Source of the DNA: Anaerolineae bacterium clx_CAG2
GTDB lineage: Bacteria > Chloroflexota > Anaerolineae > JAAEKA01
Direction of reading: 5' to 3'
Assembly: GCA_014155705.1 (NCBI GenBank)
Contig: JAAEKA010000033.1
Span: forward strand, 1 to 41,972
DNA length: 41,972 bases
Every line of letters begins with the position of its first letter. Position 1 is the stretch's first letter. The position numbers and the translations under genes were made by a program. The notes under the pieces were generated by a model, which searched no databases, was not told where the DNA came from, and saw only the letters and a list, made by a program, of their open reading frames with translations. Shown here one piece after another: positions 14,261 through 24,199 of the stretch.

Positions 14261-15424
14261 ATGGACCTGACACTACCCAAAGAGTACGACCTGTTGCGCC
14301 ACATGATCCGGGACGTGATGGAGAACGAGTTTGCGCCGGTGGCTGAGGAGGCCGACGAGAAGGCCGAGGTGCCCTTTGAGGCCATCAAGGTGGCGGCCAA
14401 GGCTGGGCTGTTCGGCATTCCCTTTCCCCAGGAGTACGGCGGCAGCGGTGCAGGTGAGCTAGGCTACGTCATTCTGATGGAGGAAATCAGCCGGGTGGAC
14501 AGCGCCATGGCCACGGTGGTCGGCGCGCACATCGGCATTGCCGCCATGGCGGTCTACGTGGACGGATCGCGCGCGCTCAAAGAGAAGTATCTGACGCCGA
14601 TGGCGCAGGGCGCCAAGATCGGCGCCTTCTGCCTCACCGAGCCGGCAGCCGGTTCCGACGCGGCAGCTATCAAGACGCGTGCCATACGCTCCAACGGCAA
14701 CTGGGTCATCAACGGGACCAAGATCTACATCAGCAATGGCCCCTTCGCCGACCTCTTCTCCGTGCTGGCTGTGACTGACCCGGCCCTCGGCGCGCGCGGC
14801 GGCGTGACCGCTTTCGTGGTCGAAAAGGAGATGGGTACCAAGATCGGCGTCGTCGAGAAGAAACTGGGCATTCGCGCGTCGGCTACTTCCGAGGTGATCT
14901 TCGACGAGGTCGAGGTGCCACAGGCCAACGTCATCGGCCAGGAGGGACTGGGCTTCGTGACCTTCATGAAGACCCTGGACCTGGGCCGTGTGACGGTGGG
15001 TGCGGCCTCGCTGGGCGGCGCCCAGAAGGCGCTGGAGATGATCATCGACTATGCCCGTCTGGCGGAGAAGTATGGCATGCCGCTGGCGCACCAGCAGCAG
15101 GTGCAGTTCATGATCGCCGACCTCTACTCGTGGAATGAGATGCTGCGCGGGCTGGTCTATCGCACGGCCTGGATGGTGGACAACCATCGCCCCTTCGCAC
15201 GCGAGGCCTACGTCTGCAAGTTGATGGGCAGCGAAATCGCCAGCAAGGCGGTCAGCTACGCCATGGAGATACACGGCGCACTGGGGCTGAGTCGCGACTA
15301 TCCGCTGGAGCGGGCCTTCCGTGACGCCCGCATCGCTGAGATCTTCGAGGGCACCAACGAAATCCAGCGCATCATCATCGCCCGCGACCTGCTCAGGGAA
15401 GTCGGCGTACACATTGAGCCGTAG
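14261..15424 (+). CDS. Acyl-CoA dehydrogenase, canonical
   Basis: A 387-residue FAD enzyme that oxidises acyl-CoA to trans-2-enoyl-CoA and passes electrons to ETF. It has both PROSITE-type signatures: FCLTEPAAGSDAAAIKTRA in the middle domain and the C-terminal AMEIHGALGLSRDYPLERAF. The catalytic base glutamate is in IFEGTNEIQRIIIARDLL. The start ATG 14261 follows AGAAGGT at seven bases; upstream in-frame sequence belongs to the repeat spacer. It resembles short- or medium-chain enzymes such as butyryl-CoA dehydrogenase, but chain-length preference is not readable by eye. etfB starts 15 bases downstream. Confidence 0.94.
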   Translation: MDLTLPKEYDLLRHMIRDVMENEFAPVAEEADEKAEVPFEAIKVAAKAGLFGIPFPQEYGGSGAGELGYVILMEEISRVDSAMATVVGAHIGIAAMAVYVDGSRALKEKYLTPMAQGAKIGAFCLTEPAAGSDAAAIKTRAIRSNGNWVINGTKIYISNGPFADLFSVLAVTDPALGARGGVTAFVVEKEMGTKIGVVEKKLGIRASATSEVIFDEVEVPQANVIGQEGLGFVTFMKTLDLGRVTVGAASLGGAQKALEMIIDYARLAEKYGMPLAHQQQVQFMIADLYSWNEMLRGLVYRTAWMVDNHRPFAREAYVCKLMGSEIASKAVSYAMEIHGALGLSRDYPLERAFRDARIAEIFEGTNEIQRIIIARDLLREVGVHIEP

Positions 15425-15439
15425 CCAAGGAGGCGTGCA

Positions 15440-16222
15440 GTGCGAATCGTTGTTTGCATCAAACAAATCTTGGACCCAGAGACGATCAAGTTCAGTCGCA
15501 GCCAACAGGCCATTGACGATCGCCTGGCCACGAGGATCATGAACCCGCCTGACCGCTGGGCGCTGGATGCCGCGCTGCGGTTCAAGGAAGCCGATCCTTC
15601 CATCGAGGTGATCGCCATGTCTTTGGGCGAGCCTGGCGTGGAAGATGTACTGCGCGAGGCGCTGGCTCTGGGCTGTGATCGCGCCATTCTGCTCAGCGAC
15701 GCCGCTGTGGTCAAAGCCCGCGCGGCCGGTCTGGCCCAAATTGTCGCAACGGCCATCAGGCGACTGCGCAACGTGCAACTGGTGATGACTGGCCACATGG
15801 CGCTGGACACCGGCAGCGGCACGCTGGGCGCGCGATTGGCCATCGAACTGGGCGACTGGCCGGTGCTGATGAATGTGGACCAACTGCGCCTGGAAGGGGG
15901 CCACATTACTGGTCTGCAGTACGCCGACGAGAAGTACTACCACAGCAGCTACCCGCTGCCGGCAGTGGCCACTGTCCTGGAGACGCCGCAGCACCCGCGC
16001 TATCCCCACGGCGCCGACATCATCAACGCCTACCGCGTGCGCAACGTGGAGGTCTGGAGCAGCCTGGCGTTGGGCATCGATCCGACCACCCTGCCCGCCC
16101 CCACCACCGGCCGGCAACTGCGCGTGCCGCCTGCCCGACAACTTGGGCTTATCGTTGAGGGAACGCCGCAGGAGGCAGCCCAGACGCTGGTGGCCATGCT
16201 AAGGTCGCGCCGCGTCATCTAG
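15440..16222 (+). CDS. etfB: Electron transfer flavoprotein, beta subunit
   Basis: A 260-residue EtfB starting MRIVVCIKQILDPET from a GTG preceded by AAGGAGG. The nucleotide-binding fold is shown by SLGEPGVEDVLREALALGCD, AILLSDAAV and the conserved MTGHMALDTGSGTLGARLA (the AMP-binding loop; usually G-x-x-A-x-D-x-x-x-G-x-x-G). It forms a heterodimer with EtfA and accepts electrons from the two acyl-CoA dehydrogenases encoded just upstream, for transfer to a membrane quinone oxidoreductase not found in this window. I cannot tell by eye whether it is a bifurcating type. Confidence 0.92.
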   Translation: MRIVVCIKQILDPETIKFSRSQQAIDDRLATRIMNPPDRWALDAALRFKEADPSIEVIAMSLGEPGVEDVLREALALGCDRAILLSDAAVVKARAAGLAQIVATAIRRLRNVQLVMTGHMALDTGSGTLGARLAIELGDWPVLMNVDQLRLEGGHITGLQYADEKYYHSSYPLPAVATVLETPQHPRYPHGADIINAYRVRNVEVWSSLALGIDPTTLPAPTTGRQLRVPPARQLGLIVEGTPQEAAQTLVAMLRSRRVI

Positions 16223-16331
16223 GCTGAACGCATGGAGAGACCGGGAGTTTTTGTGTGCGCTTCATGCTCGATCAGACTGGTACCGCCGAAGGCGTCCCGG
16301 TTTCCGTGAACAGCCACCCTGGAGAGACTCT

Positions 16332-17351
16332 ATGGACCTATCATTTCTGGAACAACTGCTCGGCGCACCTGTCGAGGAAGAAGAGGGTTACCGCAACATC
16401 TGGGTGGTGGCCATCGCCTGGGAGCCGCACCTGCGTGCCTGTGACTTGCAGGTCGTGGGCAAAGCCCGCAACCTGGCCGACAGCCTGGGCGCCTATGTCA
16501 ACGTGCTGCTGATAGGCGACAACGCCGATGAAGATCTGGCCCGCGAGCTGATCGTCTACGGCGCCGACGCCGCCTACTGGGGCGCCGGCTATCCTACCGG
16601 CCACAGCCTGCTGGACTTCTTCAGCCAGCACAAGCCGGAGATCCTGCTCTTTGCCGATGCAGCCGGCGGCCGTAAGATGGCGCCCCGGCTGGCGCAGCGT
16701 CTCAAGTGCGCGCTGGTTACTCACGCGGTCGATCTGTCCATCAACGCCGAAGAGCGCAGCCTGGTGGTCGCCACTCCCATCTATCACGGCGCGGCCTACC
16801 GCGTGGTGGAGTGCAGGACCAACCCGCAGATGGCCACGGTGCAGCAAGGCGTCTTCCCCGTGCCCGACCGCGACGATTGGCGCAGCGGCGATGTGGAGAT
16901 GGTCGAGCTGGAGTGGAAGCCGCAGCCGCCGTTGACCCCGGTCGAGCCGCCTGAGTACTATATCCCCTTGGAGAAGGCTGACATCATCATCGCCGGCGGC
17001 CGCGGTTTGCGCGGAGCTGGCTGGCAGTTGGTCGAAGATCTGGCAGCGGCCGTAGCCCGCAGGCTGCCGCACAAAGCGATTGCCGTCGCCGGCTCGCGCG
17101 GCGCAGTGGACGAGGGCTGGATCGGCGCGGAGCACATGGTAGACCTGACCGGCCGCACCGTCGCGCCGGCGCTGTACGTGGCCTGCGGCATCCGCGGCAC
17201 CTTCCAGCACTTCGGCGCCACCGAAAAGGCTCGCTGTATCGTCGCCATCAACCACAATCCCGATGCCCCGATTTTCAAGCATGCCGACTACGGCATCGTC
17301 GGCGAGGTCGAGGAGATCATTCCCGCCCTGATCGAAGTATTGGACAGTTAG
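16332..17351 (+). CDS. etfA: Electron transfer flavoprotein, alpha subunit
   Basis: A 339-residue EtfA. The C-terminal FAD domain is well conserved: IIIAGGRGLRGAGWQLVEDL, AGSRGAVDEGWI, LTGRTVAPALYVACGIRGTF, and INHNPDAPIFKHADYGIVG. The start ATG 16332 has GGAGAG upstream; the longer frame from 16251 has no ribosome-binding site. The 109-base gap to etfB contains a weak inverted pair ACCGGGA...TCCCGGT and no array. It is the last gene of the beta-oxidation operon, ending 29 bases before an intrinsic terminator. Confidence 0.93.
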   Translation: MDLSFLEQLLGAPVEEEEGYRNIWVVAIAWEPHLRACDLQVVGKARNLADSLGAYVNVLLIGDNADEDLARELIVYGADAAYWGAGYPTGHSLLDFFSQHKPEILLFADAAGGRKMAPRLAQRLKCALVTHAVDLSINAEERSLVVATPIYHGAAYRVVECRTNPQMATVQQGVFPVPDRDDWRSGDVEMVELEWKPQPPLTPVEPPEYYIPLEKADIIIAGGRGLRGAGWQLVEDLAAAVARRLPHKAIAVAGSRGAVDEGWIGAEHMVDLTGRTVAPALYVACGIRGTFQHFGATEKARCIVAINHNPDAPIFKHADYGIVGEVEEIIPALIEVLDS

Positions 17352-17379
17352 CGCTGGATGGTTGGCGCGTTTCTCCTGA

Positions 17380-17407
17380 GGGGACTGGCCGTAGCCAGTC
17401 CCCTTTT
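17380..17407 (+). terminator. Intrinsic terminator of the beta-oxidation operon
   Basis: A perfect 10-bp stem GGGGACTGGC / GCCAGTCCCC with loop CGTA is followed by TTTT. It lies 29 bases after the etfA stop. The stem motif GGGGACTGGC recurs in the hairpin at 35928-35954. Confidence 0.9.
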
Positions 17408-17553
17408 CGCGCCTTCCGCTCTGGGCGGATCTGTGACACTGCCGCATGTGCGTCCGCTGCCAATTGCGGAGTCGGTGGAGCTAATAGAGCCTGCCCTGTG
17501 TAATGGCTCAGCCTTCAGAGTGTCGACATTCCCGCGAAGGCGGAAATCCGCGC

Positions 17554-17601
17554 CTCACGAACCCGTCGCTCCCGCCGTCGCGGGAGCGACGGGTTCGTGA
17601 G
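17554..17601. repeat. Perfect 22-bp hairpin between convergent genes
   Basis: Arms 17554-17575 and 17580-17601 are perfectly complementary around a CGTC loop. A CCCGCGAAGGCGG palindrome-like stretch lies just before it (about 17531-17543). It sits in the 311-base spacer between etfA (plus) and the giant secreted protein gene (minus), 62 bases from the latter's stop. It lacks a T-run but could block both transcripts or be a REP-like element. Apart from this and the etfA terminator I see nothing in the spacer. Confidence 0.85.
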
Positions 17602-17662
17602 CAGTTACGACGTTCTTTGTGTGCTCTTTGTCGTGGATCATCCTGGCTCTGGCTTGTCCAGG

Positions 17663-20600
17663 TTAGGGCTGATAGATGACCACCAGCCGCGGCGGGTTGG
17701 GCGGGGCCGTGCTTTCGCGGCTGGCAAAGCCGCGCCATCCGAGCGTGCTCTCGTTTTTGCTCACCAAGGCCAGGCCGTAGTTAGGGGCGCCGTTGACCCA
17801 GGTCTGCACAAGGCTGGTCACATTCCATTGGTAATAGCTGAACGCCAGCCCCACGCCGAGAATGTTGTTGTTGCCAGTGTAGGGCGGCTGTGAAGCCCAG
17901 GTGGCGGTCAACTCCTGCCAGGCGGCGTCGCTGCGCTTCAGCTCCACGTCGAGTAGCGCCGGCGAGGCGCTGGTTTGCGCCAGATACGCCTGAAAGCCCG
18001 CGCTCTGTATGACAGCCCCAGACGGGATGCCGCTCAGGTTGAAGCGAAACAACGCCCGGCCGGTGCTGGAGGCGCTTTGGCTGCCTGCGTAGAGTGTCGC
18101 AGCGGTCCCGTAGTTGGTCGTGGGCGACGACGACAACACATATGCGTCGGCCACTGGCGTCAGAATAACGGTCACCGGCGTCGCCGTGGGGGTAGGTGTC
18201 GGCGTCCGCGTGGCGGTGGGTGTCGCCGTGGGCGTTGCCGTAGGGGTCCGTGTGGGCGTTGCCGTAGGGGTCCGTGTGGGTGTTGCCGTCGGTGTTCTCG
18301 TGGGCGTAGGAGTCGGCGTCTGGGTGGGTGTTGCAGTAGAGGTCGGTGTGGCCGTCGGCGTTGGAACGCCGCTGCAGAGCCGGTTCCAGCCCGCGGCGAT
18401 GCCGGCGATGTCGTGAATGTCCACATCGCCATCACGGTCCAGGTCGTAGCGCGGGTCGAAGCCGGTGGTATGTCCCCAGTCCGAGGCGACCGCCTCGACG
18501 TCTGTAATCCCGTTGCGACCGTCGCCGTCGAAGTCATAGCACAGCGGGTCACGCTGGCCGAACAGAGCGAACTCGCTCAGGCCATCCAGCGCGACGTGCA
18601 GTTGGTTGCCATCCAAGTCGATGGCCGTATTCAGCAACTGCCAGCCGGCCGGGGACGCGGCGCGCCACAGATTGACCAGCCGTTCGTCGCCGATGGGGCC
18701 GTCGCGCCACTCGTGCTCGCGGTAGTTGACCGTCAACTGCACGGGCACGGGAAACTGGGTGATGGGCTGGCCGTTGTCGGCGCGGCGGGCTGTTAGCTGG
18801 AAGCGCGCGCCGCCGTAGGCATGGCCGGCGCTCGGCGCGTCGCCAGCCCGCTCCAGCCGGGTGTAGCGGAAGATGGCGTTGGCCGGCAGCGCGCCCGCCG
18901 GCGCCGCCACGTGGATGCGGTGGTCGGGGCTCAGGAACTCGCCGCCGCCCGCTGGGATGGTCGCCTCGAACGGCGGTTGATAGCGGATGGCGTCGTCCGC
19001 GATGATCGACACGTTGCCGGCCGCGTCGCGGAAGCGCACGTAGACAAAGGCTTCGCCGGTCATGGGGTGCGGCGCAAGCGTCCAAGGGCTGCTGGCCGCC
19101 ATGGGCGCCCAGGCGGCGCCCCAGAAGTCGGGCCGGTTGGCGATCTGCATATGGGTGGCGTCGTCGGACGCGTCCAGGCTCAGATCGACCTGCAAATCCT
19201 CGCTGTGTTCGGCGTCGCCATCGATGACCACCAGGCCTTCGGGCGCCGTCGTGTCCATCTTCGGCAGGCCGTGGACGACCGCGCTGAACCCGCTGTGCGA
19301 TCCGTCCACGCCGTCGCAGCGCAGCCGGTAGTAGTAGACCGTCCCGTTGGCCAGTCCGCCGTTGCTGAACAGGCCGGCGGCAGGATTGGCGTTAGCCAGG
19401 AAGGCAAAGCCCGCTGCCAGGTTCGTGGTTCGTTCCATGCGCAAATTGGCGCAGACAGCTTCCGAGGTGAAGTAGATGTCGTTGACCCCGTTGCCCGGCT
19501 CGACCCACACCTCGCGCGGGGGCCGCACCACGTCGTCGCCGGGGTCCAGCGGACTGCGGCCAGCCGTGACCTCGGAGCCGTCGGCCTCGCCGCCGCGGTC
19601 GCTATCCGAGCGGCGGGGATCCGTGCCGGCCTGGAACTCGCCGCCGTTGGTCAGCATGTCTCCGTCCGGGTCGCCGGCCGCCCCGTTGATCCCGGTGGGG
19701 TCGTAAGGGTTCAGGCCGAAACGCATCTCCCAGCGGCTGGGCAGCCCGTCGCCGTCCGGATCCCACAGGCTGGGCGTGGCCTCGGGAATCGCAAAATAGC
19801 TCAAGTGCGCGTGGCGGGTGAACGAGCGGCCCGCGTTGTCGACGCCGCTGGCGGTCACGTGAAGATCATAGCTGCCCGGCTGGTTGACGCGAGTGAAGAC
19901 GCCGCCGTAGGTCCCGTCGCCGGCCACCCCGTCGCCGTGCGCGCCGTCGTCGAACAGGGGGACGGTGACTGTCATACCGGTCGCCGTGGCCACTTCTGCC
20001 GCAATCTCTGCCCCCGGCACGCCGCCCAGGCTGTCGGTCAGCGCGGCGACGATCGGCAGCGGCAGTCCGGCGCGCCGCAGGTCGGGCGCCTGGTCGAAGA
20101 AGGTCCGCAACTGCGTCCCGCTGGCCTGGCGCGCCGACAGCGTCGCTACGTACTGGATTGCAGCGGCGGGTGCAGTAAGGCTGACAGTCCAATCGCCAGG
20201 TTGCAGTTCAGCGATCTGCCAGACCAGGTGGCGGTTGCCCAGGGTGTCGGGCAGGCGCACCACGTCGGGCGGGGCCGGCGTCAGGACGACGCCGGTGGGA
20301 TCGCGCAACACCACGTTTGGCGCCGCTGCACCGGTCCAGTGAAAGGCAAACAGGGCATCCTTGACGCCTGTCTCCGGCACGGGGATGGCCTCCGCGATAG
20401 TTGCGCCGGCCGCCACCTGCCCCTGCTGCTCCCACAGCCGATCCAGCCCGGCGATGTTCTCGGCGATCTGGGTGTACAGGTCGCCCAGCGGATTGGACAA
20501 GGCGACCGTTGGCTGGTCCGGATCGGCGGCAGCCTCCAGCGCGGTTTCGCCGAGGTGATGGTAGCAGACGTCCAGCAGCGCCTCGCCGCAGGTGTCGACG

Positions 20601-22966
20601 GCGATACGGCGCATCAGATCCTCATGCGCTCCCTCGCCCAGCGCGATGGCATGCACGTGGGTGCCGGCTGCCATCAAGCGGGCGCGCACGTCGTTGTATA
20701 ACAGCGGAGTGTTCTCCATGCCGTCTGACAGCAGCACGACCCACCATTCGTTGTCGGAGGCGACCGCGTCCAGCCGGTCCTGGGCCACGTTCAGGCCGTC
20801 GCCGATGCTGGTGCTGCCCCCGGCTACCATGCCCTGGATCGCGATCTGCGCGTCCAGCCGCACGCCGGCCGCCTGGGCGTCCGGCAGCAGCGCCAGGCCG
20901 GCCGGCGGATAGTCGCCGGTCGCCTCGCCGTTGAAGCTGACCACCCCTAGCCGGTCGAACTGCACCAGGTCCTCGGTGTGGAAGCGGGCCGCGTCCTTGG
21001 CCGCCAGCAGTTTGTCGCCGGCCATACTGCCCGAGCGGTCGATCACTAGCACCCGGTCGCTGCGCAGCTCGTCGTAGCGAACGGCATCGGTTGCGCTGTC
21101 GCTGACTGCGCCGCCTAACTGCACGATCAGGTCGAACGCGGCGCCGGAGGGCGCACCCGGCTTGGCGGGCGCTTGCACCACCAGCCAGTACAGCCCCGTG
21201 TTGCCCAGATAGCCGCCGTTCAAAATCGGGGCTGCATTGTCCGGGTCGATAGGACCGACATACGCCTCGAAGTCCCGCTGCCAGTCCAGGCCAGGCACTG
21301 ACGGCGTGGCCAGCGGCGCCTGGCCGGTCACCTCCAGCCAGACCAGGAAGCGCTCCGGCGCCAGTGGCTCGCCAACGTGGGCGGGGTCCCCGGTCGTTGG
21401 CCGGACGATGTCGACGGTTGCCGTGCTGCACGCCAGGGTGTAGCTGTAGCCGTAGCCGGCGTCCAGTCCGGCCACCGCGACCGCCACGTGGTCCAGCGCG
21501 CCGCCGCCAGCCCACACGGAGGCCGTGAAGTCCTGGCCCACGGCTCGCACCAGCCGGCTGGCCTCTTTACGGCCGTCGCCGTCTGTGTCAGGCTCGACCG
21601 CCAGGAAGGCAAAGGCCAGGCGCGCGCCCTCGTCGCCTTCGATGTTGACGCCAGCGACCTGGCAGGCCGTCGGCGTGGCGCCTCGATAGTAGCGCGCACC
21701 CCAGTCTGGCAGCGCCCAAGTGGGTGAGGTGTCGGCCTCGTCGGCATCCTCGGCGTGTGGGTTGACGTAGCCCTGCTGCGGATTGCCGGGCAGCGCGACG
21801 TCGATGTCGAAGCGGGGCGTGTTGTAGACCGCCGGGTTGACGCCTGCGCGATCCTCGTCGCGGTATTGCAGCACCGTCGCCGGGTCACGCCCACCCAGGT
21901 CAGACGGTGGAATGCCGGAGACGTCCAGCTCCTTGGCGTAGTTGGCCACGACGAAATCCTGGAAGGCCTCCTCCATGGTGTCGATGTCGTTGGTCGTCTC
22001 GGCCGCAATGGCAGCATCCAGCGCGCTGATACCGAAGAGGTTGTCGCCGGCCTGCTCCAGGAAGGTGCGCCAGCCGTCCATGCCCGCGCCGGCTGTGGCC
22101 AGGTAGTTGTCGCCGAACTGCTCGGCGAAGTAGGTCCACCAAAGGGCGGCGTCGTAGTCCGCGCCGCGTAGACCCTCAGCCTGGCTCCATTCTGGGACGC
22201 CGTCGCCGTCGCGATCTTCTGGCTTGGTATAGGTCGGGTTGCCCAGCAGGTTGTTGTACGCGCCATGGTTGCTGATGTCCAGGTCGTCAGAAGCCTTGTC
22301 TTGCACGCTGCGCGCTTGGCCCTCGTGGACCCAGGTGGGCTGGCGGCTGCGCTCGTAGTAGCCGTGCTGGATCTTGTGCCAGGATTCGTGGGTAACCAGC
22401 GCGCGCGGGCCGGCCGTCAGCAGGTTAGCCACGTCCAGCTTGATGTGGGTCAGGCCGGCGCCGCCGTTGATGTCCAGGTCATAGACGTGCAGCGGCCGGT
22501 CGTCGACGACCACCAGGCCGGCGTCATCTTCCCAGAGCGGCGCCTGAAAAGCCCAATCGTTGACGTAGCGGTTGATCGAGTCCACCAGTCGCAGGGCGAC
22601 GCTCTCGCGCACACCGGCGCCGCGCGCGGCGAAGTCGCTATCGAGCAGATCGGGCGCTCCGTCTGCGTCGTTGTCCGCAGCCTGGTCCAGCACGCCGTCG
22701 CCGTCGCTGTCGACCGTGGCGATGCAGTCGTTGCCGTTGATGTTCAGGTCGCACTCACAGGGCTGGTTGCTGACAAGGCTGGGACAGGTGAGGGTGTACC
22801 AGAAGGCATAGGTGTGGCCGTCGGCCGGGTCGCCGGCGGGGATGCCGCTCACGAGCGTGTCGAGAAACGGCGGCGGGGCCAGGATGGCCGCAACAGCCGC
22901 AGCGGCCGCGGCAAGGATCAGCGCGCCCAGCAAGGCCGCTGACAGATGAACTCGAAGGCTTCGCAT
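17663..22966 (-). CDS. Giant secreted multidomain protein (HExxH, VWA, dockerin-like, DNRLRE)
   Basis: A 1767-residue exported protein; ATG 22966 follows AGGAGG and begins a signal peptide ([19 protein letters not shown]). In order: Asp-rich calcium-type loops (about 75-115); a zinc-protease-like HESWH at 193-197 with a second HE pair at 214-215; a VWA domain from about 635 with MIDAS residues D643-x-S645-x-S647, GGSTSIGDG and LLSDGMEN; a choice-of-anchor-X-like module (about 970-1055, [20 protein letters not shown]); thrombospondin-3-like Asp repeats (about 1065-1125); an Fn3-like stretch; two dockerin-like calcium loops (about 1474-1531, [14 protein letters not shown] and [13 protein letters not shown]); a TPT linker (about 1535-1600); and a C-terminal DNRLRE domain. 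It probably acts in adhesion or polymer handling at the cell surface; whether it is proteolytic is unproven. Confidence 0.85.
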   Translation of the reverse strand: MRSLRVHLSAALLGALILAAAAAAVAAILAPPPFLDTLVSGIPAGDPADGHTYAFWYTLTCPSLVSNQPCECDLNINGNDCIATVDSDGDGVLDQAADNDADGAPDLLDSDFAARGAGVRESVALRLVDSINRYVNDWAFQAPLWEDDAGLVVVDDRPLHVYDLDINGGAGLTHIKLDVANLLTAGPRALVTHESWHKIQHGYYERSRQPTWVHEGQARSVQDKASDDLDISNHGAYNNLLGNPTYTKPEDRDGDGVPEWSQAEGLRGADYDAALWWTYFAEQFGDNYLATAGAGMDGWRTFLEQAGDNLFGISALDAAIAAETTNDIDTMEEAFQDFVVANYAKELDVSGIPPSDLGGRDPATVLQYRDEDRAGVNPAVYNTPRFDIDVALPGNPQQGYVNPHAEDADEADTSPTWALPDWGARYYRGATPTACQVAGVNIEGDEGARLAFAFLAVEPDTDGDGRKEASRLVRAVGQDFTASVWAGGGALDHVAVAVAGLDAGYGYSYTLACSTATVDIVRPTTGDPAHVGEPLAPERFLVWLEVTGQAPLATPSVPGLDWQRDFEAYVGPIDPDNAAPILNGGYLGNTGLYWLVVQAPAKPGAPSGAAFDLIVQLGGAVSDSATDAVRYDELRSDRVLVIDRSGSMAGDKLLAAKDAARFHTEDLVQFDRLGVVSFNGEATGDYPPAGLALLPDAQAAGVRLDAQIAIQGMVAGGSTSIGDGLNVAQDRLDAVASDNEWWVVLLSDGMENTPLLYNDVRARLMAAGTHVHAIALGEGAHEDLMRRIAVDTCGEALLDVCYHHLGETALEAAADPDQPTVALSNPLGDLYTQIAENIAGLDRLWEQQGQVAAGATIAEAIPVPETGVKDALFAFHWTGAAAPNVVLRDPTGVVLTPAPPDVVRLPDTLGNRHLVWQIAELQPGDWTVSLTAPAAAIQYVATLSARQASGTQLRTFFDQAPDLRRAGLPLPIVAALTDSLGGVPGAEIAAEVATATGMTVTVPLFDDGAHGDGVAGDGTYGGVFTRVNQPGSYDLHVTASGVDNAGRSFTRHAHLSYFAIPEATPSLWDPDGDGLPSRWEMRFGLNPYDPTGINGAAGDPDGDMLTNGGEFQAGTDPRRSDSDRGGEADGSEVTAGRSPLDPGDDVVRPPREVWVEPGNGVNDIYFTSEAVCANLRMERTTNLAAGFAFLANANPAAGLFSNGGLANGTVYYYRLRCDGVDGSHSGFSAVVHGLPKMDTTAPEGLVVIDGDAEHSEDLQVDLSLDASDDATHMQIANRPDFWGAAWAPMAASSPWTLAPHPMTGEAFVYVRFRDAAGNVSIIADDAIRYQPPFEATIPAGGGEFLSPDHRIHVAAPAGALPANAIFRYTRLERAGDAPSAGHAYGGARFQLTARRADNGQPITQFPVPVQLTVNYREHEWRDGPIGDERLVNLWRAASPAGWQLLNTAIDLDGNQLHVALDGLSEFALFGQRDPLCYDFDGDGRNGITDVEAVASDWGHTTGFDPRYDLDRDGDVDIHDIAGIAAGWNRLCSGVPTPTATPTSTATPTQTPTPTPTRTPTATPTRTPTATPTRTPTATPTATPTATRTPTPTPTATPVTVILTPVADAYVLSSSPTTNYGTAATLYAGSQSASSTGRALFRFNLSGIPSGAVIQSAGFQAYLAQTSASPALLDVELKRSDAAWQELTATWASQPPYTGNNNILGVGLAFSYYQWNVTSLVQTWVNGAPNYGLALVSKNESTLGWRGFASRESTAPPNPPRLVVIYQP
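18175..18365 (-). repeat. Tandem-repeat DNA encoding the Thr-Pro linker
   Basis: The stretch encodes alternating PT, TPT and AT units. At DNA level a 24-base unit (GTTGCCGTAGGGGTCCGTGT plus GGGC) is directly repeated around 18232-18285, with many shorter variants around it. Length polymorphism by slippage is plausible. Confidence 0.7.
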
Positions 22967-23026
22967 GGCAACACCTCCTCGACAACAGTTGCCGATAGAA
23001 CCCCAATGAAAGGCAAGTACCATGAT

Positions 23027-23035
23027 ATTATAGCA
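23027..23035 (-). promoter_or_regulatory. Extended -10 promoter of the giant secreted protein gene
   Basis: The minus strand reads TGC-TATAAT; the expected start is near 23020, leaving a leader of about 54 bases with an AGGAGG site. No -35 match is seen. It lies in the 386-base divergent spacer (22967-23352), which otherwise holds only the plus-strand promoter below. Confidence 0.65.
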
Positions 23036-23189
23036 CAAATTTCGGCGGTGGGATGGTCGATTTTCGCAATTACCTATACGATGCTTCGCCAAGTCAATCA
23101 TGCCGGTTTGAGACGAAGCTTCGTTAGGTAGTCACCTGCCCTGTGCAAATTGCTGACCCGCCGGCAACTCGAAATTGTCGTTGTGGTGC

Positions 23190-23218
23190 TTGTCAAAGCC
23201 CCCTCCCTATGCTATCAT
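23190..23218 (+). promoter_or_regulatory. Promoter of the M55 aminopeptidase gene cluster
   Basis: TTGTCA (23190-23195), a 17-base spacer and TATCAT (23213-23218), with TGC directly before the -10. The expected start is near 23225, giving a leader of about 128 bases to the ATG at 23353. Confidence 0.65.
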
Positions 23219-23352
23219 GGCGCCATCTCGATGACACGTGCCTTGATGCGTCGGGCGTCTGACGATAGTCTGAAGCGTTTCGTCAGATTTGCGACAGCGT
23301 CTGCATACCAGGACCATGTGTCCGGCCAGTGACTATCTAGACAAGGATCACC

Positions 23353-24162
23353 ATGAAAGTCTTCATTTCCATAGATATGGAGGGAATCTCCGGCGTTGTC
23401 AGCTCGGAGCAGTGTACGCCTGGCAACCCGGAGTACGAGCGCGCACGACTGATGATGACCCAGGAGGCCAACGCGGCCATCCTGGGCGCGCGGGCGGCCG
23501 GCGCCACCGAAGTGGCCGTCAGCGACTCGCACGGCAGCATGCGCAACCTGCTGATCGAGGAGTTGGATACGTGGGCTGACCTGATCTACGGCTCACCTAA
23601 GCCCTTCGGCATGATGGAGGGGCTGGACGACAGCTTCGGCGTCGTTTTCCTCGTGGGCTACCATGCACGCGCTGGCACGCTCAACGCCATCCTGGATCAC
23701 ACCTATAGCAGCCGCTGCGTCCACCATGTGGAGTTGAATGGCCGGCCGGTGGGCGAGATCGGCCTCAACGCGGCCTTGGCGGGCTTTCATGGTGTGCCGG
23801 TGGGTCTGGTGACGGGCGATCAGGCTGCGACAGCCGAAGCGGCCGCGCTGCTGGGACCAGCCCTGCAAACGGTGACGGTCAAGCGGGCCGTGGGCAACCA
23901 GGCTGCCGTCTGCCTGCATCCCGAAGAGGTGCAGAGTCTGGTGCGGCAGGCGGCTGAGCACGCCCTCAGCACTGAGGTCCTGCCCCTCAAGCTGGAGACG
24001 CCGGTGGTGCTGCGCATGCAGCTTAAATCCAGCCTGATGGCCGACTATGCCAGCCTGATCCCTGGCGCGCGCCGCCTGGATGGCTACACCGTCGAGTATG
24101 CCCACGAGGACTATCTGGCGGTTTACCGGACCTTCCGCGCCATGGTCAGACTGGCGTCCTGA
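23353..24162 (+). CDS. M55-family D-aminopeptidase (DppA-like)
   Basis: A 269-residue protein with the zinc-binding pattern of DppA D-aminopeptidases: Asp8 and Glu10 in SIDMEGISGV, His in VSDSHGSMRN (about 60), His in GYHARAG (about 104), and Glu in NGRPVGEIGLNAALAG (about 133). The length equals the family norm. DppA releases N-terminal D-amino acids from short peptides such as D-Ala-D-Ala and forms a decameric ring in Bacillus subtilis. Here it heads a cluster with nucleotide-salvage and dipeptidase genes, upstream of the cell-wall elongation operon, so recycling of D-Ala-containing wall peptides is a reasonable inference. Confidence 0.9.
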   Translation: MKVFISIDMEGISGVVSSEQCTPGNPEYERARLMMTQEANAAILGARAAGATEVAVSDSHGSMRNLLIEELDTWADLIYGSPKPFGMMEGLDDSFGVVFLVGYHARAGTLNAILDHTYSSRCVHHVELNGRPVGEIGLNAALAGFHGVPVGLVTGDQAATAEAAALLGPALQTVTVKRAVGNQAAVCLHPEEVQSLVRQAAEHALSTEVLPLKLETPVVLRMQLKSSLMADYASLIPGARRLDGYTVEYAHEDYLAVYRTFRAMVRLAS

Positions 24163-24174
24163 GGCGCAGATGAT

Positions 24175-24196
24175 AGGGTGACAGGGTGACAGGTGA
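24175..24196. repeat. Short AGGGTGAC octamer repeat
   Basis: Two exact tandem copies of AGGGTGAC (24175-24182, 24183-24190) are followed by AGGTGA, which also serves as the ribosome-binding site of the HAD gene. It is a minimal, single-arm relative of the 8-mer arrays elsewhere in the window. Confidence 0.5.
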
Positions 24197-24199
24197 TTG

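Noticed and set aside
14459-16141. A 560-codon open frame on the minus strand
   Set aside because: It runs antisense through the canonical acyl-CoA dehydrogenase and etfB, is rich in His/Gln/Arg typical of antisense high-GC frames, and has no recognisable domain.
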